A stretch of 64,000 nt of DNA from Streptomyces pilosus (GTDB lineage Bacteria; Actinomycetota; Actinomycetes; Streptomycetales; Streptomycetaceae): NCBI RefSeq assembly GCF_014649835.1, contig NZ_BMTU01000009.1:62001-126000 (forward strand), in the 5' to 3' direction. The position numbers and the translations under genes are program-made. Numbering within the stretch: the stretch's first letter is position 1; each line of letters begins with the position of its first letter. Below, in pieces: positions 9,025 through 17,715 of the stretch. The notes under the pieces were generated by a model. The model was not told the DNA's origin. It saw nothing but the letters and a program-made list of their open reading frames with translations, and made no database searches.

Positions 9025-9426
9025 GGTGTTGCCTCCGGCGGTGAGCGCCCTGAGGGAGGGGCGCTGAGGGTTACGTCGGTGTGCTGCTGAGGGTCTGGCG
9101 GTGCCGTCGGTTCGGCGGTGGTGCTTCGGCAGCGCTTGGTGTGCGCGGGAGGGTGCCTGTGACGCAGGCGTCCGGACGTGCGGGCGGTGGGCCCGCCGGG
9201 ACTCGCCCGGACTCCTTCAACGTATGGCACGCCGTGTCATCCGGCAAGGCACCGAGTGCCAGAACCTTGGCTCAGGTGAATTCTTTACCCATCAGATGAG
9301 CGATGATCGATCGAACGGCCCCGGAAGCAGCCCCTAAAAGGGGCCCTGACATGGCAAAACGGCCACCCGGTGGGGTGGCCGTCGTCACAGCGGCGAGGGG
9401 GCGGTAAAGGCGCCCCCGAGGGTGTC
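9025..9426. promoter_or_regulatory. 402-bp gap: ccr promoter region
   Basis: No convincing gene is present. The AT-richest part is about 9276-9315 (GAATTCTTTACCC, then GATGATCGATCG), unusual for this window and a likely promoter/operator zone for ccr on the minus strand. It contains imperfect repeats of CATC/GATG. I cannot assign -35/-10 hexamers firmly. The right part holds the tetR terminator. Confidence 0.5.
9359..9382 (-). terminator. Terminator of the tetR gene
   Basis: A perfect 10-bp stem (ACGGCCACCC / GGGTGGCCGT) with a 4-nt loop sits 45 bases after the tetR stop. On the minus strand it is followed by GTTTTG, so it acts best for the tetR transcript and insulates ccr. Confidence 0.8.
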
Positions 9427-10239
9427 TCAGCGCTCCTTGAGCGCCTGCTCGATGGTCCGCATCACCTCGTCCAGCGGCGCGTCCACGTGCGCGACCGTCA
9501 CCAGGACCTCGCCCTGCGCGGACGCGGAGGCGGCCGGCGGCCTCGGGGGCGCGGTGCGCCGGCCCGCCATGATGCCGCTGCCGAAGGTCTTGCGGACGAT
9601 CGCGAAGGCGTGGTCCAGCTGGGCCTCCACGTCGCCCTGGCCGCCGGCCCTGAGCCAGCGCCGCAGCACGTGGTTGTGCGCGGTGACCACGGCCGACGCG
9701 GCGACCTCCGCGAGCAGCGGGTCGTCGTTGGCGTCGTCGTCGTGCGCGTGCTCGTCGAAGTGGCCGAGCAGATAGCGGGTGAAGAGCCGCTCGTAGCGGG
9801 CCACCGAGGCGATCTCGGCCTCCCGCAGGGTGGGCACCTCACGCGTCAGCTTGTAGCGGGCGACCGAGATCTCCGGCCGCGCCGCGTACATCTTCATGAC
9901 CTCTTTGATGCCGCGGCACACCGTGTCGAGGGGATGCTCGTGGGCGGGGGCGGCGTTGAGCACCGCCTCGGCGCGCACCAGGGTGTCGTCGTGGTCCGGG
10001 AAGATCGCCTCTTCCTTCGAGCGGAAGTGACGGAAGAAGGTGCGGCGGGCGACCCCGGCGGCTGCCGCGATCTCGTCGACGGTGGTGGCCTCGTACCCCT
10101 TCGTCGCGAACAGCTCCATCGCGGCGGCCGCCAGTTCCCGGCGCATTTTCAGCCGCTGGGCGGCGGCACGGGAGCCCGCGGCGCTCTCCGGCGGCTCGGT
10201 CGTGGCTGGCGTACGTGCGGACTTGGCGGGCTGGGACAT
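9427..10239 (-). CDS. TetR-family transcriptional regulator
   Basis: A 270-aa regulator with a typical N-terminal TetR helix-turn-helix at about 33-78 (TTVDEIAAAAGVARRTFFRHF) and a divergent ligand-binding C-terminus ending in an Ala/Pro-rich stretch. ATG at 10239 (MSQPAKSAR) is chosen because the longer frame runs through a proline-rich stretch into the upstream gene. Another possible start is 10257. It lies between ccr and the 3-hydroxybutyryl-CoA dehydrogenase, all on one strand, so it is a good candidate regulator of the C4-CoA pathway. That role is inferred from position only. Confidence 0.88.
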   Translation of the reverse strand: MSQPAKSARTPATTEPPESAAGSRAAAQRLKMRRELAAAAMELFATKGYEATTVDEIAAAAGVARRTFFRHFRSKEEAIFPDHDDTLVRAEAVLNAAPAHEHPLDTVCRGIKEVMKMYAARPEISVARYKLTREVPTLREAEIASVARYERLFTRYLLGHFDEHAHDDDANDDPLLAEVAASAVVTAHNHVLRRWLRAGGQGDVEAQLDHAFAIVRKTFGSGIMAGRRTAPPRPPAASASAQGEVLVTVAHVDAPLDEVMRTIEQALKER

Positions 10240-10402
10240 GCCCTGAACGTACTGCATGTGCGCAGCTCGGTGCGCGTGAGAGGGGCTTCCCCCGCCCTCG
10301 GCGGGCGGGGGAGGGGCGCTGCGGGCGGGCGGCGCGAACCGGTCGGGGTCGAGCAGTCCGCCCCACTCCGCGCCGCCTCCGAACCGGTCGCCGGGGCGCG
10401 AC

Positions 10403-12208
10403 TCAGCGCTTGGCATATTCGCGGAAGCCACGGCCGGTCTTGCGGCCGAGGCAGCCCGCGGCCACCAGGTGCTCCAGCAGGGGCGCCGGGGCGAGACCCG
10501 GGTCGCGGAACTCGCGGTGCAGGACCTTCTCGATGGCGAGCGAGACGTCCAGCCCGACGACGTCCAGCAGCTCGAAGGGACCCATCGGGTAGCCGCCGCC
10601 GAGCTTCATCGCGGCGTCGATGTCGTCGAGCGACGCGTAGTGCTCCTGCACCATCTTGATCGCGTTGTTGAGGTACGGGAACAGCAGGGCGTTCACGATG
10701 AACCCGGCCCGGTCGCCGCAGTCCACGGCGTGCTTGCGGATCCTCCCGCACACCTCGCGCACGGTGGCGTGGACGTCGTCGGCGGTCAGCACCGTGCGCA
10801 CCACCTCGACCAGCTTCATGGCCGGCGCCGGGTTGAAGAAGTGCATGCCGATCACGTCCTGCGGACGCGAGGTGGCACGGGCACAGGCGACGACCGGGAG
10901 GGAGGAGGTGGTCGTGGCGAGCACCGCCCCCGGCTTGCAGACCTTGTCCAGCGTCCCGAACAGCTGCCGCTTGACCTCCAGGTCCTCGGCCACCGCCTCG
11001 AGCGCGAGGTCCACGTCGGCGAAGTCGTCGTAGCTGCCCGTCGCCCGGACCCGCTCCAGGGTCTGCGCGGCGGCCTCCGCGGTCATCCGGCCCTTGTCCA
11101 CCGAGCGCGCCAGCGACTTCCCGATACGCGCCCTGGCGGCAGCCGCCTTCTCCTCGCTGCGGGCCGCCAGGACCACCTCGTAGCCCGCCTTGGCGAACAC
11201 CTCGGCGATCCCCGAGGCCATGGTGCCCGAACCCGCGACCCCCACCGAGCGCACGGTGCGGCCGGCGGCCGCGGAGGCGTCCCCGCGCGGGGTGAGGGCG
11301 TCCGGCACGACCGTCCCGCTGCCCGGCGCCTCGTAGGTGTAGAAGCCGCGTCCCGCCTTGCGGCCGGTCAGGCCGGCCTCGCTGAGCTGCTTGAGGACGG
11401 GGGCGGGGGCGTGCAGCCGGTCCCGGGACTCCGCGTACATGGCGTCCAGGACGGTGCGCGCGGTGTCGATGCCGATCAGGTCGAGCAGCGCCAGCGGGCC
11501 CATGGGAAGACCGCAGCCCAGCCGCATCGCGGCGTCGATGTCCTCGCGGGAGGCGTAGTTGGCCTCGTACATCGCGGCGGCCTGGTTCAGGTAGCCGAAC
11601 AGCAGGCCGTCGGCGACGAATCCGGGCCGGTCGCCGACCGCCACGGGCTCCTTGCCCAGGTCCAGGGCGAGATCGGTGACCGCGGTGACGGCCGTGGGCG
11701 AGGTGAGCACGCTGGAGACGATCTCCACCAGCTTCATCGCCGGCGCCGGGTTGAAGAAGTGCATGCCCAGCACCCGCTCGGGGCGGGCGGAGTCGGCGGC
11801 GAGCCGGGTGACGGAGAGGGCGTTGGTGCCCGTCGCCAGGATCGTCTCCGGCCGCACCACCGCGTCGAGTTCGCGGAAGATCTGCTGCTTGACGTCGTAC
11901 GACTCCGGCGCCACCTCGATCACCAGGTCGGCGTCGGCCGCGGCGGCGATGTCGGTGGAGGTGGTGACGCGGGCGAGGAGCTCGGCGCGCCGCTGACCGG
12001 TGAGCCGGCCGCGCTCGACGGCGCGGGCGGTCGAGGCCTCCAGGGCGGCGACGCACTTCGCCGTCTGGGCCTCGCTGATGTCGATGCCGACGACGTCGCG
12101 GCCGGCCGCGGCCAGGACTTCGGCGATGCCGGTGCCCATCGTGCCGAGGCCGACGACGGCGACGGTCCGCAACGGGGACAGAGGGGTGTCGGAGAGGGGA
12201 GTGGCCAT
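10403..12208 (-). CDS. Tandem-fused 3-hydroxybutyryl-CoA dehydrogenase
   Basis: A 601-aa protein made of two complete copies of the ~290-aa 3-hydroxyacyl-CoA dehydrogenase (residues ~10-305 and ~315-600). Each copy has an NAD-binding Rossmann motif (VVGLGTMGTGIAEV; VAGSGTMASGIAEV) and the active-site HFFNPAPAMKLVE. It should interconvert acetoacetyl-CoA and 3-hydroxybutyryl-CoA, feeding crotonyl-CoA to ccr. ATG at 12208 is preceded by CTGGAG at a proper distance; the frame further upstream is non-conserved. The second glycine motif has Ala where the first has Gly, so the halves may differ in activity. Confidence 0.92.
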   Translation of the reverse strand: MATPLSDTPLSPLRTVAVVGLGTMGTGIAEVLAAAGRDVVGIDISEAQTAKCVAALEASTARAVERGRLTGQRRAELLARVTTSTDIAAAADADLVIEVAPESYDVKQQIFRELDAVVRPETILATGTNALSVTRLAADSARPERVLGMHFFNPAPAMKLVEIVSSVLTSPTAVTAVTDLALDLGKEPVAVGDRPGFVADGLLFGYLNQAAAMYEANYASREDIDAAMRLGCGLPMGPLALLDLIGIDTARTVLDAMYAESRDRLHAPAPVLKQLSEAGLTGRKAGRGFYTYEAPGSGTVVPDALTPRGDASAAAGRTVRSVGVAGSGTMASGIAEVFAKAGYEVVLAARSEEKAAAARARIGKSLARSVDKGRMTAEAAAQTLERVRATGSYDDFADVDLALEAVAEDLEVKRQLFGTLDKVCKPGAVLATTTSSLPVVACARATSRPQDVIGMHFFNPAPAMKLVEVVRTVLTADDVHATVREVCGRIRKHAVDCGDRAGFIVNALLFPYLNNAIKMVQEHYASLDDIDAAMKLGGGYPMGPFELLDVVGLDVSLAIEKVLHREFRDPGLAPAPLLEHLVAAGCLGRKTGRGFREYAKR

Positions 12209-12562
12209 CGCGGGACTCCAGAAATGAGGGTGACGACGGGAGACACGCCCGGGTGCGCCGAAGGGCGCACCGGGTACGTGCGGATGCGGGTGTCGACCGG
12301 GCTGCGAGCGCACACGCCCGGCGCCGCCGGGAAAGCGGCTGATGGATCCGACCGGCCCTGTCCCGGGGCCGAGCCGTACTGCGGTACACGGGGGTACCGA
12401 ACCGACTGCGACTCACTGCGGCCGCGTCACCAGACCGCCGTGAGGAGGGTCGCGAGTGGGTAACTCGCTCGTCTGAGCTTAACTGGCGGGTAACGAGCGC
12501 GCCAGCCCCCGGGTTTGTGATGTACGTCCCGCAGACCCCGCCCGGCCCCTAACCTCGGGGAC
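12209..12562. promoter_or_regulatory. 354-bp divergent promoter region with candidate operators
   Basis: Divergent gap between the dehydrogenase (minus) and the HEAT gene (plus). It has an inverted repeat GCGAGT-N5-ACTCGC at 12452-12468 and TTAAC-N5-GGTAA at 12479-12493. The heptamer GGGTAAC occurs in both, at 12458 and 12488, 30 bp apart. This spacing and symmetry suit a dimeric TetR- or GntR-type regulator. No gene is seen here. Confidence 0.45.
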
Positions 12563-13171
12563 ATGGACGAAGAGTTGCGATCGCTCACGGAGCGCTTACG
12601 GGCGGAGTCGGGCGGATCGGCCGCGTTCGACCGCCTGCTCGCCACGGACGACTCCGACACCCTGGCCGGCGTCCTCACCGCCCCCGGACAGCCGCTGTGG
12701 GCACGGGAACTGGCCGCGTTCCGGCTCGGAGTGGCGGGGGACCGGCGCGCGTTCGAGGCGCTCGTCCTCCTCCTCAACCACCGGGACCCGCCGCGCTGCG
12801 CCGCCGCCGCGCACGCCCTCGCCCGGCTCGGCGACCCGCGCACCGCCCGCGCCGCCGCCGCCCTCGCCACCAACGAACTCCGCGTCGCCTACGCCCTGCA
12901 CCCGGTCCGCCTGCTGACCCGACTGCGCGCCCCCGAGGCGGTGCCGGCCCTGATCACGACCCTGCGCCGCAGACTGCGCCCCCACGACCCGTACCGCCGG
13001 GTCGCCCTGGCCTGTGTGGAAGGACTGGGCGAACTCGGCGACCCGCGCGCCGAACCCGTACTCGGTGAGGCCCTCGCCCACCCGGTACTCGCCGAGGCCG
13101 CGGTCCGGGCCCTGGCCCGCATCCCCCGCCAGGGCGGCACCGCCCGCGGCCGCATACCCGGACAGCGGTAG
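12563..13171 (+). CDS. HEAT-repeat protein with a TTA leucine codon
   Basis: A 202-aa alpha-helical repeat protein. PBS-lyase/HEAT-like units appear, for example GDRRAFEALVLLLNHRDPP, LGDPRTARAAAALA, APEAVPALITTL and LGDPRAEPVLGEAL. Such proteins are usually scaffolds; no catalytic residues are visible. ATG at 12563 follows CGGGG. Codon 12 (bases 12596-12598) is TTA, the only in-frame TTA I noticed in the window. In Streptomyces this codon needs the bldA tRNA, so translation is probably tied to development. It is convergent with the GNAT gene. Confidence 0.85.
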   Translation: MDEELRSLTERLRAESGGSAAFDRLLATDDSDTLAGVLTAPGQPLWARELAAFRLGVAGDRRAFEALVLLLNHRDPPRCAAAAHALARLGDPRTARAAAALATNELRVAYALHPVRLLTRLRAPEAVPALITTLRRRLRPHDPYRRVALACVEGLGELGDPRAEPVLGEALAHPVLAEAAVRALARIPRQGGTARGRIPGQR

Positions 13172-13229
13172 CACCGCCGCCGCCCGCCCGGCCGCGCGGG
13201 GAACGCCCGGGGTGTCCCGGGCGGCGGTG
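13172..13229. terminator. Imperfect hairpin between convergent genes
   Basis: Arms near 13172-13186 and 13218-13229 (CGGGCGGCGGTG) pair with a 3-nt bulge. It lies directly after the HEAT gene stop and before the GNAT stop, where a two-way terminator is expected. Confidence 0.5.
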
Positions 13230-13237
13230 TCCCCTCG

Positions 13238-13792
13238 TCAGCCGGTGAGGTCCCTCGCGTACCGGACCTCCGGCACCGCGACCCCCGCCACCTCGAAGGG
13301 CTCCTCGGCGCCGTCCGGGGCGAAGCCCGCGCGCTCGTAGAAGCGGCGGGCGCGGGTGTTGTGCTTCAGGACCCACAGGTACATGCGCCGCCGGCCGGCG
13401 CCGGCGCAGCGGCGGGACGCCTCGGTCAGCAGGGCCCGGCCCACACCCCGGCCGATGCGCTCCGGGGGCAGGTACAGGGCGTACAGCTCGGCGTCCGGGG
13501 TGCGCACCTCGCCGTCCCGGTAGGGGCCGCACGCGGCCCACCCGGCGAGCTCGCCGCCCCCGGTCTCGGCGACCAGGTCGAGCACGCTGCCGTCGCCGGC
13601 CGACAGGCGCGCGCGGTGCCGCTCGGCGTCCGCCGCGACGTCGAGGCCGTCGAGGTACGACTGCGGGACGAGACCCCGGTACGCGTGCTGCCACCCGCGT
13701 ACCCGGATCGCGGCGACGCCCTCGCAGTCGGCGGCGGTCATCGGGCGTATGCGGGGCCCGCCGGTCACCGGGCCCACGCGGGGCCCGGTCAT
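13238..13792 (-). CDS. GNAT-family N-acetyltransferase
   Basis: A 184-aa acetyl-CoA-dependent acetyltransferase. The GNAT core is clear: IRPMTAADCEGVAAIRVRGW at the N-terminus, LYLPPERIGRGVGRALL as the acetyl-CoA-binding motif A, and HNTRARRFYERAGF near the end. The substrate is unknown. Its ATG at 13792 overlaps the stop of the RidA-like gene by 4 bases (ATGA), so the two are probably co-translated. The longer open frame upstream is a shadow of that gene. Confidence 0.88.
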   Translation of the reverse strand: MTGPRVGPVTGGPRIRPMTAADCEGVAAIRVRGWQHAYRGLVPQSYLDGLDVAADAERHRARLSAGDGSVLDLVAETGGGELAGWAACGPYRDGEVRTPDAELYALYLPPERIGRGVGRALLTEASRRCAGAGRRRMYLWVLKHNTRARRFYERAGFAPDGAEEPFEVAGVAVPEVRYARDLTG

Positions 13793-14106
13793 GCGGCGAC
13801 CACCGCGCGGGCCTCGACGTCCAGCGGGAACCCCGGGCGGACCAGGCCGGCGACCCGGACCGAGGACGCGGTCGGCAGGCGGTCGCCGGGCATGTGCCCG
13901 GCGCGGGCCGCGCGGACGGCGGGCATGTTCTCGAAGACCTGACGGGCCTGCGCCCCGGGGCCGCCCTCGCCGACGGGCGCGCCGTCCTCGTCCGGGGCGG
14001 GCCGGCCGGAGACGGCGACCGGGCGGCCGGTGCCGGCCACCACGTGGGAGTACCGGGCCGAGAGGGCCACGCCGTCGGGGGCGGGGAGGCGGGTGAGGTG
14101 GGTCAT
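13789..14106 (-). CDS. RidA/YjgF-like protein with a probable internal deletion
   Basis: About 105 aa resembling the RidA (reactive imine deaminase) superfamily: an N-terminal LTRLPAPDGVA...YSHVVAGTGRPVAVSGR and a C-terminal RLPTASSVRVAGLVRPGFPLDVEARAVVAA. Relatives of this subgroup usually have about 25-30 more residues between the helix QVFEN and PAVRAAR, covering the DDVVKLTYFVTD-like strand. Here they are missing without breaking the frame. The trimeric fold may therefore be damaged. ATG at 14106 or 14115 could be the start; neither has a good ribosome binding site. First gene of a pair with the GNAT gene. Confidence 0.7.
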   Translation of the reverse strand: MTHLTRLPAPDGVALSARYSHVVAGTGRPVAVSGRPAPDEDGAPVGEGGPGAQARQVFENMPAVRAARAGHMPGDRLPTASSVRVAGLVRPGFPLDVEARAVVAA

Positions 14107-14164
14107 GGCGTTCATGATGACCCACGCGGCCGGCCGCCCCCCGTCCCCGACGGGGCGTCAGGCC

Positions 14165-15745
14165 TCAGCCGCGCGGGTCGAGCAGGCCGTGCAGCGTCGA
14201 GCCGCGGGCCGTGTCCGGTGCCGCCTTCGACGTCAGCGGCTTCGGGTCCGGCAGCCCCGCGCACACCGCCTCGGCCTCGCCGCGGCCTCCGCGCGGCACG
14301 GTCCCGTCGGTGAGGTAGGCCACCAGGTGCCGGTCCAGACAGGCGTTCCCGCTCAGCGTGATGCCGTGGTTGCCGCTGCCTGACTCCACCACCAGGCTGG
14401 AACGCCCCAGCAGCCGGTGGACGGTGACCGCGCCCTGGTACGGGGTCGCCGCGTCGTCCGTCGCCTGGAACAGCAGCGCCGACGGCAGCGCGTCGTTGTC
14501 GATGCGCTCCGGCCGCAGGGACTCGGCCGGCCAGAACGCGCACGGCGCGTTGTACCAGGTGTTGTTCCAGGTCATGAACGGTGCCCGCTCGTACATCTCC
14601 CAGGTGTCCTTGCGCCACTGCGCCCAGTCACGCGGCCAGGAGGCGTCCCGGCACTCGACCGCCGTGTAGACGCTGTAGCCGTTGTCCCCGGAGGCGTCGT
14701 TCGCGCCGAAGTTCTCGTACGCCTCCACCAGCGGACCGTCGTCCCCGTCGTTCACGTGGGCGGCGAACGCCTCCGCGAGATAGGGCCAGTAGCCGTTGTA
14801 GTAGCCGCCCGGGATGTAGGTGTCCTCCAGTTCGGCGGCGCCCACCTTGCCGCCGGCCGGGGCCTTCCTCAGCTCCGCCCGCATCGCGTACCACTTGGCC
14901 TCGATCTTCTCCGCGTCGGTGCCGAGCCGGTACGTGCTGTCGTACTTGGCCACCCAGTCCATGAAGGCCCGGTGACGGTTGTTGAAGGCGAGGTTCTGGT
15001 TGAGGTTGGAGTCGTACCAGACCTCGGTGGGGTCGACCATCGAGTCCAGGACCAGGCGCCGCACCCGGTCCGGGAACAGCTTGGCGTAGACGGCGCCCAG
15101 GTAGGTGCCGTAGGAGTACCCGAAGTAGTTGATCCTCTCGGCGCCGAGGGCCCGCCGGATCACGTCCAGGTCGCGCACCGCGGCGCCCGTGTTGATGTGC
15201 GGCAGCAGGTCGCCGTGCTTCCTGCCGCAGGCCTCGGCGAAGGACTTCGCGCGCACGAGGTTGGCCCGCTCCACCTCGGGCGACGTGGGCACCGGGTCGG
15301 GACGCACCGGCCCGAAGTGGTCCGGCGCGCAGTCCAGCGCGGGCTCGCTCGCGCCGACCCCGCGCGGGTCGAAGCCGATGACGTCGTACTGGGCGGCCAC
15401 CTTCTTCGGCAGCGACGACGCCACGAACCCGGCGAGCGTCAGCCCGCTGCCGCCGGGGCCGCCCGGGTTCACCAGCAGGGGGCCCTGGTACTTCTTCGCG
15501 GTGTGCGGGACGCGGGACAGGGCGAGGGTGATGGTGCGCCCGGCGGGGTCGGCGTGGTCGAGCGGCACCTCGACGGACGCGCACTGCAGCGTCGGGTAGT
15601 CGTCGGTGGCGCACTTCTTCCACGCGGGCTCCGCCGCGTGGACGGTGTCCGCGGCGCGCGGCGTCCCCGCTTCGGCGGGGACGGCCGCGAGGCTTCCGGC
15701 CAGGACGACGGTGGCACCGCACAGCACGGCTGCGCGTCTTCTCAT
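14165..15745 (-). CDS. Secreted tripeptidyl aminopeptidase, S33 alpha/beta hydrolase
   Basis: A 526-aa secreted serine peptidase like the Streptomyces Tap/Slp enzymes, which remove tripeptides from protein N-termini outside the cell. The signal peptide spans about residues 1-26, with cleavage near AEA. The oxyanion region is NPGGPGGSG (93-101). The catalytic triad is probably S211 (GYSYGT), D430 or D431 (QATDDAATP) and H460 (SGNHG). ATG at 15745 has GGGAGGA just upstream; the longer frame starts in non-coding sequence. It lies 163 bases after the radical SAM gene on the same strand, with no hairpin recognised between. Confidence 0.93.
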   Translation of the reverse strand: MRRRAAVLCGATVVLAGSLAAVPAEAGTPRAADTVHAAEPAWKKCATDDYPTLQCASVEVPLDHADPAGRTITLALSRVPHTAKKYQGPLLVNPGGPGGSGLTLAGFVASSLPKKVAAQYDVIGFDPRGVGASEPALDCAPDHFGPVRPDPVPTSPEVERANLVRAKSFAEACGRKHGDLLPHINTGAAVRDLDVIRRALGAERINYFGYSYGTYLGAVYAKLFPDRVRRLVLDSMVDPTEVWYDSNLNQNLAFNNRHRAFMDWVAKYDSTYRLGTDAEKIEAKWYAMRAELRKAPAGGKVGAAELEDTYIPGGYYNGYWPYLAEAFAAHVNDGDDGPLVEAYENFGANDASGDNGYSVYTAVECRDASWPRDWAQWRKDTWEMYERAPFMTWNNTWYNAPCAFWPAESLRPERIDNDALPSALLFQATDDAATPYQGAVTVHRLLGRSSLVVESGSGNHGITLSGNACLDRHLVAYLTDGTVPRGGRGEAEAVCAGLPDPKPLTSKAAPDTARGSTLHGLLDPRG

Positions 15746-15908
15746 GGGTCCTCCCAGGACGGAAGTGCTGAGGACCGCGAGGCTCACGGCCCACGCGGCA
15801 TCGTCCCGGTGCGGGGCCCCGGATGAACGTGTTGCGCCCATTGTTGACCCAATTGGGCCGCCGGAAGCGCTCGGATGCGCTGCCCGCGTGCCGGGCGGCG
15901 CCCGGGTC

Positions 15909-16946
15909 CTACAGGAGCGTGAGCTGGGTCGGCCCGGGTGTCCGGGGCTCGCTCGGTCCGGCGGCCCGCGCGCGCCGCGGCATGCCCGGGCGGGTGGGGC
16001 CGATGCCGTACTCCTCGGCCAGTTCGTGCACCTGACGGGTGATCTGCCGCTGGTACCACTTCGGGGCGTAGGCGCCGTCCGCGTAGAGCCGCTCGTAGCG
16101 GCCGGTCAGGTGCGGGTGGTGGCGCGCCAGCCAGGACATGAACCACTCGCGGGCGCCGGGCCGCAGATGCAGCACCAGCGGGGTGACGGAGGTGGCGCCG
16201 GCGGCCGCGACGGCCCGCACGGTCGCCCTCAGCTGGTCCGGGCGGTCGCTCAGGAACGGGATCACCGGTGCCATCAGGACACCGCAGCCGATGCCGTGCC
16301 CGGCGAGCGTGCGCACCACGTCGAGCCGCCGCTCCGGGGCCGGTGTGCCCGGCTCGACCGTGCGCCACAGCGTCTCGTCGGTGAAGCCCACCGAGACGGA
16401 GATGCCGACGTCGGTCACCTCCGCGGCCTGCCGGAGCAGTGGGAGGTCCCGCAGGATCAGCGTGCCCTTGGTGAGGATCGAGAACGGGTTCGCGTGGTCG
16501 CGCAGGGCGGCGAGGATGCCCGGCATCAGCCGGTAGCGGCCCTCCGCGCGCTGGTAGCAGTCGACGTTCGTGCCCATCGCGATGTGCTCCCCCTGCCAGC
16601 CGCGGGAGGACAGCCGGTGGCGCAGCAGCTCGGGTGCGTTCACCTTGACCACGATCTGGCTGTCGAAGCCGAGGCCGGTGTCGAGGTCGAGGTAGCTGTG
16701 GGTCTTCCTCGCGAAGCAGTACACACACGCGTGCGTGCAGCCCCGGTAGGGGTTGACCGTCCACTCGAACGGCATGCGGGAGGCCCCCGGCACACGGTTG
16801 ACGATCGAACGCGCCCGGATCTCGTGGAAGGTGATGCCGCGGAACTCCGGCGCGTCGAAGGTGCGGGTGGTCACCGCCTCCGCGCCGAACAGCGCGGCGT
16901 CGGCCCGGCCGGGTCCGGAGTCCGGGGTGAGGTTCTCCCAGCGCAT
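15909..16946 (-). CDS. Radical SAM protein, Rv2578c family
   Basis: A 345-aa radical S-adenosylmethionine protein. The iron-sulfur cluster motif is CxxxCxxC: C70, C74, C77 in YRGCTHACVYCF. The flanking sequence (FEWTVNPYRGC, IAMGTNVDCYQRAE, PFSILTKGTLILRD) matches the mycobacterial Rv2578c family. That family is related in sequence to spore photoproduct lyases, but its substrate is unknown to me. ATG at 16946 follows GAGGAGG at good spacing, so the 60 extra upstream codons are rejected. Divergent from the SRPBCC gene. Confidence 0.9.
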   Translation of the reverse strand: MRWENLTPDSGPGRADAALFGAEAVTTRTFDAPEFRGITFHEIRARSIVNRVPGASRMPFEWTVNPYRGCTHACVYCFARKTHSYLDLDTGLGFDSQIVVKVNAPELLRHRLSSRGWQGEHIAMGTNVDCYQRAEGRYRLMPGILAALRDHANPFSILTKGTLILRDLPLLRQAAEVTDVGISVSVGFTDETLWRTVEPGTPAPERRLDVVRTLAGHGIGCGVLMAPVIPFLSDRPDQLRATVRAVAAAGATSVTPLVLHLRPGAREWFMSWLARHHPHLTGRYERLYADGAYAPKWYQRQITRQVHELAEEYGIGPTRPGMPRRARAAGPSEPRTPGPTQLTLL

Positions 16947-17106
16947 GACGCCTCCTCGGTAGCACTGGCCCACAGAATAGAACAAGTGTTCCCTTGATCG
17001 TGCGGGTGGCCATGTTCGGTCACATACGGAACCCCGATTTGAGCGGCCGGGCGCGGGGGTGGTTGGCTTGCCCCGACCCCGGTACCCCATGCCCTGGAGG
17101 AAAGCG

Positions 17107-17550
17107 ATGGCGCAGGTCGAGGCCACTACGGAGCGGATCGTCGCGGCGGACGCGGAGACGGTGTTCGATGCCCTCGCCGACTACAGCGGCACCCGCGCGA
17201 AGCTGCTGCCCGAGCAGTACAGCGAGTACGAGGTCCGCGAGGGCGGCGACGGTGAGGGCACCCTGGTGCACTGGAAGCTCCAGGCCACCAGCAAGCGCGT
17301 GCGCGACTGCCTGCTGGAGGTGACCGAGCCCACCGACGGCGAACTCGTGGAGAAGGACCGCAACTCCTCCATGGTCACCACCTGGCGCGTCACCCCGGCC
17401 GGCGAGGGCCGCTCCCGGGTCGTCGTGACCACTGTCTGGAACGGCGCCGGCGGCATCGGCGGCTTCTTCGAGAAGACCTTCGCGCCCAAGGGTCTGGCCC
17501 GCATCTACGACGCGCTGCTGGCCAAGCTGGCCACGGAAGTTGAGAAGTAG
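17107..17550 (+). CDS. SRPBCC-family protein
   Basis: A 147-aa START/Bet v 1-like (SRPBCC) ligand-pocket protein, typical of polyketide-cyclase/toxin-antitoxin-type folds. Features include the N-terminal ERIVAADAETVFDALADYSG and the C-terminal helix FFEKTFAPKGLARIYDALL. Its ligand is unknown. ATG at 17107 follows CTGGAGGAAAG. A possible SigB-type promoter GTTG-N14-CGGTAC (17062-17085) stands 22 bases ahead, weaker than the other sites in the window. It shares a 160-bp divergent region with the radical SAM gene. Confidence 0.88.
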   Translation: MAQVEATTERIVAADAETVFDALADYSGTRAKLLPEQYSEYEVREGGDGEGTLVHWKLQATSKRVRDCLLEVTEPTDGELVEKDRNSSMVTTWRVTPAGEGRSRVVVTTVWNGAGGIGGFFEKTFAPKGLARIYDALLAKLATEVEK

Positions 17551-17715
17551 GGGGCGTCGCGCGCCCTCAAGATCCGAGAACCGGCGGGGAGTTGACGTCT
17601 CACCGGTTCGAGTGATCCGCCGACGGACCGGCTCTGTCCCGTAACTCGTCGCGCTTGCTCGTAGTTGTCGCTTTTACGCGGGAAATGTCCGGCGGTGCGA
17701 CGAGGGGAGCGGCAC

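Noticed and set aside
5871..9090. 600-aa and 500-aa plus-strand frames opposite ecm and ccr
   Set aside because: Antisense of strongly conserved enzymes, with repetitive composition.
9025..9358. Cobalamin riboswitch before ccr-ecm
   Set aside because: No B12-box-like conserved sequence or matching fold found by eye.
10149..12463. Long open frames in other frames of the dehydrogenase gene
   Set aside because: High-GC shadows on both strands; the 601-aa frame has clear enzyme motifs and a ribosome binding site.
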